Source of the DNA: a bacterium | Lineage (GTDB): Bacteria; Armatimonadota; Zipacnadia; Zipacnadales; Zipacnadaceae | NCBI GenBank assembly: GCA_030603495.1 | Contig: JAUVXR010000022.1 | Span: forward strand, 1-42,470 | Reading direction: 5' to 3' | Length of the DNA: 42,470 bases | In this document: piece by piece, positions 8,060 to 16,108 of the stretch | How positions within the stretch are numbered: the first letter of the stretch is position 1 | Layout: every line of letters starts with the position of its first letter | Position numbers and translations under genes: made by a program | The notes under the pieces: generated by a model | Told to the model about the DNA's origin: nothing | The model's input: the letters and a program-made list of their open reading frames with translations, nothing else | The model's database searches: none

Positions 8060-8230
8060 ATGCCAATCTCGTACCGGGATGAGCAAATGGTCAGACGAAC
8101 GCGGCAGGGCGATAACGGAGCCTACGCCGAGATAGTGCGCACGCACCAAGCCCGGGTGATTGCGCCATCCTACCCGCCAGGAATACTCATGCCACTATTG
8201 GCTCCTCGTCCGCCTCATGATGAAACCTGA
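8060..8230 (+). pseudogene. Truncated ECF-type sigma factor N-terminus
   Basis: The 56-codon ORF reads MPISYRDEQMVRRTRQGDNG then AYAEIVRTHQARVIA. This is the start of sigma region 2 in ECF sigma factors (pattern DE.LV.r.q.GD..Ay.eLv..hq..v..la). The match ends abruptly after about residue 35 and is followed by an unrelated Pro-rich tail to the stop. The regions that bind core polymerase and DNA are missing. A weak GAGG ribosome site lies at 8051-8054. Confidence 0.6.
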
Positions 8231-8285
8231 CCGCGGATTGACCTTCCGCCGAAAACTAGTCTAGGCTGCAAGAGTACCGGGCGCC

Positions 8286-9229
8286 TCACTTTTGCACCGC
8301 CAACCGCCTCGGTTTTCGACCGCCGTTTACACATCGCATTACAGCAAATGATACGGAGTCGGCGCTGCGCTCAGCAGTGATGAGGCCCGCATGAGCGTGC
8401 GGAACTGGTATTTCAAGTATGCCGTTGCCGCGGTTTACCGTGGTGATGTCCCTGACATCAGCGGGAGCACCCGCTTGGCGAAGCTGAACCTTCGAAATCT
8501 CCTCCGTCTTGATGCCAAGCACTGTCAAATCACACACAATTGTGTCGCCGCCCTGCTGGCTAAGTCTGACAAAGGGGAACAGAATGGCGTCATCGGCGAG
8601 GAAGACGCTGGCCTGGATGCCTTCGTCGAGTGTCAGGCCCACGTTGTGGCGGTAGCGAGCTTGATACAGCAACGGGTCAATCTGCTTTTTGAGCAGTATG
8701 ATCTCACGGATGTCCTGCTTGAGCGCATCGCTGACCCCCCGAGAGCTTCGCGTTCCTGAGCATAAGGGGGCTCACCTGTCAACAGGGCCTGGCCGGCATA
8801 TCGGTGGGCTCGTTCGGGTTCGATGTCTCCATAAGAACCGAATATGCCGTAATAGGTGGGGAATACGTAGCGCAAGACCTGTGTAGTCCCGTACATGCTC
8901 AGGTTCGCATACTGCTGCTGCGCTGGATTGGGACACTCGATGTAAAAGACCAGATCAGGACGACGCGGTCGCAAGTACTGGGTGACCACGCGTAGGAATC
9001 CAGTGGAACCGGCCGTCCATTCTCCGTAATGGCGATGACGGTGTCTTTGCGGAGCGAAGTCCAGGTGGGCCGGTACCGCACCGAGCTGATCTAAATACAG
9101 CATATCGGGGTGACCGGCCAGCACAGCCTTCTCAACGTATTCCAGATATCGTTTGGCAGACTGGGCATTGGGAAAAGGCAAGGCCATGGGATGGTGATGG
9201 GTATGGTGTTCGGTGAACCACGGATGGGC
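8286..9229 (-). pseudogene. Frameshifted, N-truncated glycoside hydrolase-like gene (DUF6259-like)
   Basis: Two overlapping minus-strand frames make one product. The first (9229 down to about 8740) has HPMALPFPNAQSAKRYLEYV and GHPDMLYLDQLG, typical of a TIM-barrel glycosidase strand with a metal- or sugar-facing Asp, plus FPTYYGIFGSYGDIEP. The second continues with VSDALKQDIREIILLKKQID then a beta-sandwich tail to 8286. The frame changes at a run of six C at 8735-8740, so it may be an indel or a sequencing error. Independently, the N-terminal half is missing: an in-frame stop lies at 9230-9232. DUF6259 is the closest family I recall; the assignment is tentative. Confidence 0.5.
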
Positions 9230-9243
9230 CTATGGCACTGGCG

Positions 9244-9369
9244 TCACGCCTCGGCCGTGTCGGCCCGCTTTAGAATGTCTCTCATCTGGTTGAGAATGTC
9301 ATCAGGGATAGGCGTAACCTCGTGTGTTGCTGTAATCTGCTTGATCTTGTCCTTGATGCGGTCAACCAT
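9244..9369 (-). pseudogene. C-terminal remnant of a trimethylamine methyltransferase (MttB)-like gene
   Basis: An open frame runs from 9369 to a TGA at 9244-9246 and reads MVDRIKDKIKQITATHEVTP then IPDDILNQMRDILKRAD. This is like the last helix-rich 40 residues of MttB-family corrinoid methyltransferases (pattern ...ila.he..plpddv..e...Ilkrad). The homology stops exactly where IS3 sequence begins at about 9370, so the gene appears to have been cut by the insertion. Confidence 0.4.
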
Positions 9370-9370
9370 T

Positions 9371-9556
9371 GTCGGAGCGCCGGCTTGCAAAAAGATCGGG
9401 GTAACGGATCAGACTTACTACCGGTGGCGTGCGGAGTATGGGGGTATGCGAGTAGATCAAGCCAAGCGGCTCAAGCAGCTCGACAAGGAGAACAGCCAGC
9501 TGAAGAAAACCACGCGTCGCTGCGCTGGCCTCCTAGTTACCGACGCGTCCCAGTAA
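9371..9556 (+). pseudogene. IS3-family transposase OrfA remnant
   Basis: The frame reads ACKKIGVTDQTYYRWRAEYG then GMRVDQAKRLKQLDKENSQLKK. This is the helix-turn-helix plus leucine-zipper region of IS3-group OrfA. The N-terminal portion is lost and the sequence after QLKK no longer matches. The complementary OrfB remnant lies about 850 bases further on. Confidence 0.75.
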
Positions 9557-10117
9557 CTCCTCGCTCAGGCTCTCAACTGTATCTTGCATCAATGCCGCTT
9601 GTCGCCTTAGATCGTAATGGGCCTCTAACACCTTCTTGGCCACGTGAGCATTGGCTGCCAGCAGCGCCAAGAACGCGGCCAGCCCCAGCAGGGCCAGGAG
9701 GAGGATTTCGGGCTGGTCGAACACGCTGCCAAGTCCGGACGCTGCCACGCTCACCGCGATCGCTACTCCCAAGCTGGCGGCGAGGATACCTGCGATTATG
9801 CTGACTCCCCCCAGAAGGCGTAAACTGCGGCTGATGTTGTCTGCCGTCGCGACTGAGCGGGATGACCACAACGCGGTCGCCAGCATTGCAGCACCGAATG
9901 TGCCGAGCAATACAACGGGAAGGACGCGCTCACTCCAGGGCTGTTGATAGTCGGCAGCCGGCGGTGGACCTGCCGGATGGCCGTGCGCCACCCACTGTCC
10001 GCTTTCGTCTTTGATCCACGTATCTTCTGGACCCGAGAAAAGCCGAGCCAGGCCGACGGTTAGCACTAGGGCGACCATCACCAGCAGTCCCCACTTCAAT
10101 ATGTTCCAGGGATTCAT
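9533..10117 (-). CDS. Predicted integral membrane protein, unknown function
   Basis: This is a 194-residue protein. The ATG at 10117 is chosen because it overlaps the stop of the upstream helix-turn-helix gene as ATGA, indicating translational coupling; an upstream in-frame start at 10165 would lie inside that gene. It has four hydrophobic segments: near 5-25, 65-85, about 105-130 with Gly/Ala-rich sequence, and 133-155. A charged, probably coiled, C-terminus follows (HVAKKVLEAHYDLRRQAALM...). I do not recognise the family. The pair occupies the gap between the two IS3 remnants. Confidence 0.6.
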   Translation of the reverse strand: MNPWNILKWGLLVMVALVLTVGLARLFSGPEDTWIKDESGQWVAHGHPAGPPPAADYQQPWSERVLPVVLLGTFGAAMLATALWSSRSVATADNISRSLRLLGGVSIIAGILAASLGVAIAVSVAASGLGSVFDQPEILLLALLGLAAFLALLAANAHVAKKVLEAHYDLRRQAALMQDTVESLSEELLGRVGN

Positions 10118-10311
10118 GACCTTCGCTTCTCCTTTGTTGGGTCTACTTTCTTGGACTCCAGCCACGCATCCACATCGTGCTTGTCAAACCTGATGCTGCG
10201 GGGAGTGAGTCGTATGTAGCGCGGGCAATCCCCCGACTTAATGTAACGGTAAATCGTGCGCTTGGTTTCCCCGAGGTACTCTGCAAGCTCTTGCACCGAC
10301 ATGAGATACAT
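10114..10311 (-). CDS. Excisionase/MerR-like helix-turn-helix protein (HTH_17)
   Basis: The 65-residue product has the layout of helix-turn-helix domain family 17: MSVQELAEYLGETKRTIYRY (HTH), IKSGDCPRYIRLTPRSIRFD (wing) and DVDAWLESKKV. Such small proteins bind DNA as phage or plasmid excisionases or as regulators. The gene is preceded by a consensus promoter (10361-10389) and overlaps the membrane-protein gene by ATGA, so the two form an operon. An alternative start is the ATG at 10302. Confidence 0.8.
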   Translation of the reverse strand: MYLMSVQELAEYLGETKRTIYRYIKSGDCPRYIRLTPRSIRFDKHDVDAWLESKKVDPTKEKRRS

Positions 10312-10360
10312 GTTGTGTTCACCAGTGTATTAGGACGAGTTTGGCGACCTTACTATGACA

Positions 10361-10389
10361 ATTATACCAATCAGACGACATTTTGTCAA
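10361..10389 (-). promoter_or_regulatory. Perfect consensus sigma-70 promoter
   Basis: On the minus strand TTGACA (10389-10384) is followed after exactly 17 bases by TATAAT (10366-10361). It points at the helix-turn-helix gene 50 bases downstream. The promoter sits at the junction with the IS3 OrfB remnant, so it may be IS-derived or created by the rearrangement. Confidence 0.8.
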
Positions 10390-10402
10390 GACTCATTGTA
10401 GT

Positions 10403-10875
10403 GCTTTTCGGCTGTTTACGATCATCAATGAGTACAACCGGGAATGCTTGGCCATAGCGGTAGCCAGGCAACTGACTGGTCAAGACGTACAAGACCAGTT
10501 GACCCAGTTGCTTATCGGGCGGCGTCTCCCCGACTATATTCGTTCGGATAACGGTTCAGAGTTCACTTCTAAGACGGTGCGCAAGTAGCTGGACGATCTG
10601 GGGGTAAAGACACTATACATCGAGCCGGGTAGTCCCTGGGAGAATGGATATCTGGAGTCGTTCAATGACAAGCTGCGGGAGGAGCTTTTGAATACAGAGA
10701 TTTTTGATACGCTACAGGAAGCGCAGGCATGAGTGGCGCAATGGCAAAGAGGGTATAATACAGTCAGGCCCCACAGCGCACTTAACTATCGACCACCAGC
10801 ACCGGAGGCGATCCAGCCATGGCCTCCAGCTTTCGGCTACACCTCGCCTTATGGCCGTGGCTATACAGGTTGTAG
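10403..10875 (+). pseudogene. IS3-family transposase OrfB remnant with nonsense mutations
   Basis: The frame encodes the middle and end of an IS3 OrfB integrase-core (rve, DDE) domain: RLFTIINEYNRECLAIAVAR, YIRSDNGSEFTSKTVR (second catalytic Asp), PGSPWENGYLESFNDKLREE (catalytic Glu) and YNTVRPHSALNYRPP. Two in-frame stops, TAG at 10586-10588 and TGA at 10730-10732, break it. The first part of OrfB, including the first catalytic Asp, is missing. It is a dead element. Confidence 0.85.
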
Positions 10876-10929
10876 GACTGACATAGCAAGTGGTACCATT
10901 TGTGGGGGCAGGTCAGGGGTGATGAAGGT

Positions 10930-11097
10930 ATGAGACTCGTATTGTACTTGGGAGTTATTGCAATAATGGCGGCGATTGGGTATTCCTTTGGGGAGCAATA
11001 CTACGGCGAAACTGGTATGAAACTGGGGGCGTTTCTCGGCGGGGTATTTGGGCTGCTGGTGATATCCGGTTTGCGCGCGGCCAGTGTGGGCAGGTAG
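10930..11097 (+). CDS. Small two-TM membrane protein, 55 aa
   Basis: The ATG at 10930 has a GAAGG ribosome site. The product begins MRLVLYLGVIAIMAAIGYSF and has a second Gly-rich hydrophobic segment (GAFLGGVFGLLVISGL), with GEQYYGETGMK between. The small-xxx-small Gly spacing suggests helix packing. I do not recognise a family. It stands alone between the IS3 remnant and the convergent RuvC-like gene. Confidence 0.5.
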   Translation: MRLVLYLGVIAIMAAIGYSFGEQYYGETGMKLGAFLGGVFGLLVISGLRAASVGR

Positions 11098-11153
11098 GCA
11101 GCGTAAGGCACTAAGCAATCCAGTCGCAGCAGCCTCCGAGGCTCAGGAGTTGG

Positions 11154-11600
11154 TCATTGCTCCTGAGCTTCTTCTTCGAGCAGTCGCTCAGCGATGATGA
11201 TCGCCGCATAGTCGTCTACCGGCCTGGGTGGTATCCTCAACCCCAGGGGAATCAGCCGGGCCAAGCCCCGGGGCGGATGGTCCCGCCAGTATCTGCGACG
11301 GGCCAGCAGGGATGACATCGCTTCGCTAGTCCGTTCGATGGGCAGCTCGACCCCGGCTTCTGTCAGTTGCCTGGCTATCTCGGCACTGCCGGTCCGGTCG
11401 CCGATGGCCACGCGGACGATCTCGAAGCACTCTTGCAGGGCAGCGATGGTGCCGGGAAGCGCTTCAGGAGAGACAACGCTCTGGTAGAGCACCGATCGGT
11501 CGCCGGCGAGCAGAGCAACCCCACACTTGTCCGTGCCAGGATCGAGGCCCAGGACAAAGGTTGCTCCTTGGTGGCCTACGTCACGCTCCAGACTCTTCAC
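11154..11600 (-). CDS. RuvC/YqgF-like RNase H-fold nuclease
   Basis: This is a 148-residue protein. The first strand LGLDPGTDKCGVALL carries the catalytic Asp (about 20). Then come VAIGDRTGS, an acidic-site strand ending PIERTSE, the ARRRYW/HPPRGLARLIP segment, and VDDYAAIIIAERLL with the last catalytic Asp residues. These are features of RuvC-like Holliday-junction resolvases and YqgF pre-16S rRNA nucleases, in the variant seen in cyanobacteria and Armatimonadota. It overlaps the end of the DUF3084 gene by 20 bases, implying coupled expression. Substrate (branched DNA or rRNA) not decided by sequence. Confidence 0.75.
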   Translation of the reverse strand: MKSLERDVGHQGATFVLGLDPGTDKCGVALLAGDRSVLYQSVVSPEALPGTIAALQECFEIVRVAIGDRTGSAEIARQLTEAGVELPIERTSEAMSSLLARRRYWRDHPPRGLARLIPLGLRIPPRPVDDYAAIIIAERLLEEEAQEQ

Positions 11601-12939
11601 CCACTTCGATGGTGACCAGAAACGGCTGCATTCCGGCGCGGTAGACGTCTTCCGCGGCGATGGCTCTTACCGTCTGCGTCGCGCCGGCCGAGAGCAGTTG
11701 GTCATGGGCGGCGAGCAGCTCTTCGGCGGGCACGTCACCGTATTGGCCGGTCTCAGGGTGGGGGAGGACGCCCTGCTCCTGCGCTTCGCGGCGCAGCATG
11801 CTCAGGACAGCCCAGATCTGGGCGAAGACCTGGTCGCGCGGCCCGCCGCCGTCAATCCGAGTATGCACTATCGTTTCTCCCTGGGCATAGACCCGGGTAT
11901 TGGGAATAGCCAGCAGCATCACGGGAACCGGCTCCGGCTCCGGCTGAGTGACAAACACTGTGGCTAGTACCTTGATACTGACTATGTAGCTGTCTTGTTC
12001 GGCGCTCTGTATCACTCGGGCGACAGCCCGGACTATTCGCTCTTCGGGTACGTCGCCAAGGCGCTTACCTTCTGGTATGGGCGCCAGGACTTGGACGCTG
12101 CGGCCTTCTTTGACCGCTATGCCACTCGCGCGAGCTATCTTCGAGGCCAAGACTACGCTTTCCAACAACGTGGTTTCGATCTGCTCCGGGGTCTGGTCGG
12201 ACCTGATTACGTTACGAACGAGTTCGTGTCCCGCCTCGTACAGTACTGGTCCGTAGAAAGCACTCTTCCAGCCCTTCAAGATGTCTTCCAGCTCGTCCAC
12301 TTCGGTCTGTAAGGCGGCCACGTGCTTCTTCTTCGCTTCCAGTTCTTCCTGTACGGGCTCAAGTTGGCGGGTAAGGTCATCGAGGTCGCGCTTGCGCTTA
12401 TCCACTTCCAGCCCCAAGCTGTCCACCCGCCCGCCAAGGGTTTTCTGCCTGGCAGTCAATATGTCGTTCTTGCTCTGCACTTCTTGCAGGGCTGCCTTCG
12501 CGCCGCTCAAGGCTCTCTTGGCCTGCGTTCGTTCGCCCTCTAGTCTATCGCGCTCGCTTTGGGCTACTTCAGCTTCCTGCCGAGCCTCGCTAGCCTCCGT
12601 ACGTGCTTTCTGCGCATCGCGCTCGGTCTCGTTCTTGGTGTCGCTGAGTTCGTGGACCTGCTCACCTAGGTCTTTCTGCCGGTCGCGGAGGTGCTGGATG
12701 TTGAAGAGCGCGTCCTGGACGTAGCTGCTGCCCGACGCCGCCATGCCCATACCGATAAGCGGCAGGATCGCGCCGACGGCGATGCCCACAGCCCGAGCCG
12801 TCGTGCGAGGCCGCAGGCCGAAGAGGCTGCTACGGCGCTTGCCCAGGCGGTAGCCGATGACGTCACCCAGCCAGGCGATCACGCCGCCAGCGACTACGAG
12901 AGCTATGAGCGCGACTATTGTGTAGACAGGCACGTTCAC
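11581..12939 (-). CDS. DUF3084 membrane-anchored coiled-coil protein
   Basis: The start is set at the GTG at 12939, preceded by AGGGA; upstream in-frame codons overlap the LptF/G gene. The protein has two N-terminal TM segments (YTIVALIALVVAGGVIAWLG and AVGIAVGAILPLIGMGMAA), a long coiled coil rich in Glu, Lys, Arg and Ala (about 75-225), and a globular C-terminal domain with TVFVTQPEPEPVPVMLLAIP and a TGQYGDVPAEELL segment. This is the DUF3084 layout. Function unknown; the genes on either side (RuvC-like nuclease, Lpt permease) suggest a conserved envelope-associated operon. Confidence 0.8.
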   Translation of the reverse strand: MNVPVYTIVALIALVVAGGVIAWLGDVIGYRLGKRRSSLFGLRPRTTARAVGIAVGAILPLIGMGMAASGSSYVQDALFNIQHLRDRQKDLGEQVHELSDTKNETERDAQKARTEASEARQEAEVAQSERDRLEGERTQAKRALSGAKAALQEVQSKNDILTARQKTLGGRVDSLGLEVDKRKRDLDDLTRQLEPVQEELEAKKKHVAALQTEVDELEDILKGWKSAFYGPVLYEAGHELVRNVIRSDQTPEQIETTLLESVVLASKIARASGIAVKEGRSVQVLAPIPEGKRLGDVPEERIVRAVARVIQSAEQDSYIVSIKVLATVFVTQPEPEPVPVMLLAIPNTRVYAQGETIVHTRIDGGGPRDQVFAQIWAVLSMLRREAQEQGVLPHPETGQYGDVPAEELLAAHDQLLSAGATQTVRAIAAEDVYRAGMQPFLVTIEVGEESGA

Positions 12940-12967
12940 CACTTCCCTCGCTGTCCAGTGGCGCTGG

Positions 12968-14059
12968 TTAGTGCGAAGCGTCTGTGATAAGCCCGAGGCC
13001 AACGGCGTAAAGGATCAAATTCGGCAGCCACGCAGCCAGCATGGGCGACAGCGCGCCCTGCTCGCCGACCACCCGCAGGATATTGAAGATAATGTAGTAG
13101 GATAGAATAATCGCCAGCGAGATGCCCAAGCCCACACCGGTGGTGGTGCGCTTGGGCCGCAGCGCCAGGGGCGCGGCGATAAGCGCAAAGCCCAGGGCGC
13201 TCCACGGTGCGGCCAGGCGGATGTGGTAGTACTCGACCAGTTCAGGCAGCTTCTTGCGGGCCGGCGCAGGAAGCTGCCGCGTCCGCGCAATGTCGCGCTT
13301 GAGTTCAGCCAGGGACATGTCTATTGGCTTCCTGCGGGTGCGTTTAATCTGCCAGGGTGCCATGCCGATTTCGTATCGCAGGCTCTCCCCTCTTTCCTCC
13401 CGCCGCTCGCCATCGGCCAGGTAGGTATAGTGGATGGCGTTTTTCATGACTATCGTTGTGTCCTGCCAGAGCGCGGTTTCGGCTTGGTACCAGTCCCAGA
13501 ACTTGTCGTCGCGGAACTCGGCAATCCACACATCACGTAGTACGCCATGCTCCACGTCAAAGTGGTCGGCACGAAGTAGCATCTTGGGCTTTTGGTCATC
13601 AGGTAGCTGGAGCATTAGGTAGTCCTGTTCAGCAACTGTCCCCTGGGCGAGTTCCGTCAGCAGCTCGCTCGACGCCGTACTAGCGGGGGGTACAACCCCC
13701 TCATTGAGCGCCAGTGACACCACGGAAATGACCAATCCGGCCATTAGAACCGGCGCGGCCAGGCGCAGGAAGGATACGCCCCCGGCGCGCATCGCCTCAA
13801 TTTCACCGTCGCTGCTGAGCCGACCGATGGCCATTAGCGTGCCGAACATCGTCGCCATCGGTAGGGTTAGGATCACCGTCTGGGGCAGGCGATAGAGAAA
13901 GATGCGGGCGATCGGACCAGCCGGATAACCATCCCGGACGATCAGCTTCAGAGCATCGTAGAGCAGGTCAATACTGACCAGCACGATGATGAAGGCCCCT
14001 ACGCCAAAGACGAACGGGCCGACCATTTCGCGTAAGATGTACCTGTCTAGCTTGCGCAC
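12968..14059 (-). CDS. lptF: LptF/LptG-family lipopolysaccharide export permease
   Basis: This is a 363-residue protein, the usual family length, with the YjgP/YjgQ layout: N-terminal MRKLDRYILREMVGPFVFGV with TM1; two more TM segments around LPMATMFGTLMAIGRLSSDG and the cytoplasmic coupling helix EIEAMRAGGVSFLRL; a periplasmic beta-jellyroll (about 125-260); and three C-terminal TM segments. With LptB it would extract LPS from the inner membrane and pass it to LptC. Proteobacteria have an LptF/LptG heterodimer; only one permease gene is present here, so it may act as a homodimer or have a partner elsewhere. The F/G choice is arbitrary. Confidence 0.85.
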   Translation of the reverse strand: MRKLDRYILREMVGPFVFGVGAFIIVLVSIDLLYDALKLIVRDGYPAGPIARIFLYRLPQTVILTLPMATMFGTLMAIGRLSSDGEIEAMRAGGVSFLRLAAPVLMAGLVISVVSLALNEGVVPPASTASSELLTELAQGTVAEQDYLMLQLPDDQKPKMLLRADHFDVEHGVLRDVWIAEFRDDKFWDWYQAETALWQDTTIVMKNAIHYTYLADGERREERGESLRYEIGMAPWQIKRTRRKPIDMSLAELKRDIARTRQLPAPARKKLPELVEYYHIRLAAPWSALGFALIAAPLALRPKRTTTGVGLGISLAIILSYYIIFNILRVVGEQGALSPMLAAWLPNLILYAVGLGLITDASH

Positions 14060-14169
14060 GCCGCAATGCCTTCCACTCTAGCAGAATGCCCCTTCGCCCA
14101 GCTCACTGAGGGTCAGGGCAAGGATGCCCCTACCACAGGACTGATTGGTGGGGCGAAGCTTCGGCGGGC

Positions 14170-14889
14170 TCACATCCGGAATCGTTCGCCCAGGTAGTAC
14201 TTGCGGGCAATTGGGTCGTTGGGCAGATCGCTGGAGGGACCCTCGGTGCGGATTTCCCCCTCCGATATGATGTAGGCCCGGTCAGTGATGTCGAGAGTCT
14301 CGCGCACGTTATGGTCAGTGATGAGTATACCCATCTGCTCGGATTGTAGCTCGGCGACAATCTGGCGGATGTCGTCAATGGCGATTGGGTCTACGCCGGT
14401 GAACGGCTCGTCGAGCAGGATAAAGGAGGGGGAGGTGCACAGGGTACGCGCGATCTCCACGCGGCGCCGCTCGCCGCCGGATAGGACCTGCCCGAGCTGG
14501 CCCGCCAGGTGGCTGATGCCCAGCTTCTCCATCAGCTCGTCCGCCCGCTCGTTGCGCACGGCTGGCGTCATGGGCTGAAGTTCGAGGATAAGCATCAGGT
14601 TATCGCGCACCGAGAGCTTACGGAAGACTGACGGCTCCTGGGCCAGGTAGCCCAGGCCCCGGCGGCAGCGCTGGTGCATGGGGACAGCGGCAAGATCCTC
14701 GCCGTCGAGCAACACCTGCCCGTCGTCGGCCCGGACCAGTCCCAGAATCATATAGAAGCTGGTGGTCTTGCCGGCGCCGTTGGGGCCAAGCAGGCCCACA
14801 ATTTCGCCGCGGTCTACCCGGATATTGACGCCATCCACGACGCGGCGCCCCCCGTACGATTTAACGAGTCCTTCGGCGATTAGAGACAT
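14170..14889 (-). CDS. lptB: LptB, LPS-export ABC ATPase
   Basis: This is a 239-residue ABC ATPase with Walker A GPNGAGKTT (Lys about 41), Q-loop YLAQEPSVF, signature LSGGERRRVEIART, Walker B FILLDEPFTGVDP (Glu about 161) and switch His in ITDHN (about 193). YLAQEPSVFRKLSVRDN is characteristic of LptB. It powers LPS extraction with the permease at 12968-14059. The gene ends a few bases after the LptA-like gene within a minus-strand run lptC-lptA-lptB-lptF. Confidence 0.95.
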   Translation of the reverse strand: MSLIAEGLVKSYGGRRVVDGVNIRVDRGEIVGLLGPNGAGKTTSFYMILGLVRADDGQVLLDGEDLAAVPMHQRCRRGLGYLAQEPSVFRKLSVRDNLMLILELQPMTPAVRNERADELMEKLGISHLAGQLGQVLSGGERRRVEIARTLCTSPSFILLDEPFTGVDPIAIDDIRQIVAELQSEQMGILITDHNVRETLDITDRAYIISEGEIRTEGPSSDLPNDPIARKYYLGERFRM

Positions 14890-14894
14890 AGCAG

Positions 14895-15470
14895 TTATCC
14901 GCCGCCTTCTTGTTCAGGCTGCTCGGCTTCCAGCGGCGTCTCCACTTTCAGGCGGGCCTGGCTCATCTCGATAACGCTGGTCTTCAGGTCGGCTGTGATG
15001 GTATCACCGGTGATGTGGGCACGCCGGGAATCGGATCCTTCGGGAAGGCTGACGATGTCGGCACTGGCTCCACCGCTGAGGACGACCTTGTGCTGCTTGC
15101 CTGAATAGGTTGCGCCCTGGCGGGCTGTTGCAGCTATCTTGTAACGGTTCCCCTCGTCATCGGTCTGAGTGACCACCGAGAAATCGGTGGGGCCGTGTGT
15201 GGCGAGATGCTCAATGTCGTCACTGCCGGAGGACAGCTTGAAGGTCATCTTCGCCGAGGTCATAGTCGCCTGGTAGGGGCCGGTAATACTGAGCTTGCAG
15301 TGGCCGGTGAAGACGAACTGATTGGTTTTCAGATCGAGAGTCATATTGTCCCCGATGACGGTCGCCGTTCGAGTAGTCTTCTGGGCGGTCTGCCCGGAGA
15401 CGCTGGCGGCAAGGAATACCAGCACGGCCAGAACGGTTAGCAGCCACAGATAGATTGAGCAGAATCTCAT
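14895..15470 (-). CDS. lptA: LptA/OstA-like periplasmic LPS-transport protein
   Basis: This is a 191-residue protein with an N-terminal signal peptide (hydrophobic LWLLTVLAVLVFLAASVSG). The OstA-like beta-jellyroll repeats follow: ATVIGDNMTLDLKTNQFVFT, then GHCKLSITGPYQATMTSAKM, and later AHITGDTITADLKTS, all typical alternating strands of LptA. LptA forms the periplasmic bridge between LptC and the outer-membrane translocon. It lies five bases before lptB. The C-terminus is Glu/Gly-rich. Confidence 0.8.
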   Translation of the reverse strand: MRFCSIYLWLLTVLAVLVFLAASVSGQTAQKTTRTATVIGDNMTLDLKTNQFVFTGHCKLSITGPYQATMTSAKMTFKLSSGSDDIEHLATHGPTDFSVVTQTDDEGNRYKIAATARQGATYSGKQHKVVLSGGASADIVSLPEGSDSRRAHITGDTITADLKTSVIEMSQARLKVETPLEAEQPEQEGGG

Positions 15471-15488
15471 AGTTGTCTCCTAGCAATT

Positions 15489-16097
15489 CTAGTTACTGGG
15501 CAGCCGAGTGAAGCGCACCCCGCCGCTCATGCGCACTTGCTCAGCACGGTTGTCAAGGACTAGCCGGCTGGCGGTCGCCTGGTGTCCGCCATAGCGAAAC
15601 CGGACTCTGCCCTCCGCGATGAGCTTTTCGGTGTCAATCTGGTAGACCAGTTCGGGCATCTCGAACAACTGCGACCGGTCAGCCGTGTAGGCCTGCACTC
15701 CCTGGGAGAATTTCAGGGTGCGCTCCGGATAGTTGGTCAGGAATTCGGGCGCCTCGACTATCAGGGTTTGATATCCGGGACGCGTCAACTCCCAGCGAAC
15801 GTCAGCGGCGCGTAATGTCTGCGTGTCGCCGCTAAAGTCGAACTTTCCCGCCGCCGACAAGCGCCATAGGACGTTGCCGTCGGCGTCTTTTTGGGTCACC
15901 TCGGCACCCTTGATGGTCAGGTCCTGGAGTTCAGCGACCGCTTGGTCGGGGCCGGGCTCATCGGGTTCCGGTAGCTGAGTTCCAATCGGCTCCTCGACAG
16001 CAGGCGGATGGCGTGACGAGATGAGTCCCACAACCACCACGGTAAGTCCCGCCAGGACCGCCACAACTGCTATTGTCGGGCCAACGCGGCTGCCCAT
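15489..16097 (-). CDS. lptC: LptC, inner-membrane LPS-transport anchor
   Basis: This is a 202-residue protein with an N-terminal TM anchor (IAVVAVLAGLTVVVVGLIS). A periplasmic LptC-type jellyroll follows: LQDLTIKGAEVTQKDADGNV then LWRLSAAGKFDF, EFLTNYPERTLKFSQGVQAY and LIAEGRVRFRYGGHQATASR. The length matches the family. It is first in the lptC-lptA-lptB-lptF run and 12 bases from the glycosyltransferase gene upstream. Confidence 0.85.
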   Translation of the reverse strand: MGSRVGPTIAVVAVLAGLTVVVVGLISSRHPPAVEEPIGTQLPEPDEPGPDQAVAELQDLTIKGAEVTQKDADGNVLWRLSAAGKFDFSGDTQTLRAADVRWELTRPGYQTLIVEAPEFLTNYPERTLKFSQGVQAYTADRSQLFEMPELVYQIDTEKLIAEGRVRFRYGGHQATASRLVLDNRAEQVRMSGGVRFTRLPSN

Positions 16098-16108
16098 CTA
16101 GCACGCTC

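Noticed and set aside
7856-8149. 97-codon minus-strand ORF opposite the sigma-factor stub
   Set aside because: The plus-strand frame shows family similarity; the minus frame shows none.
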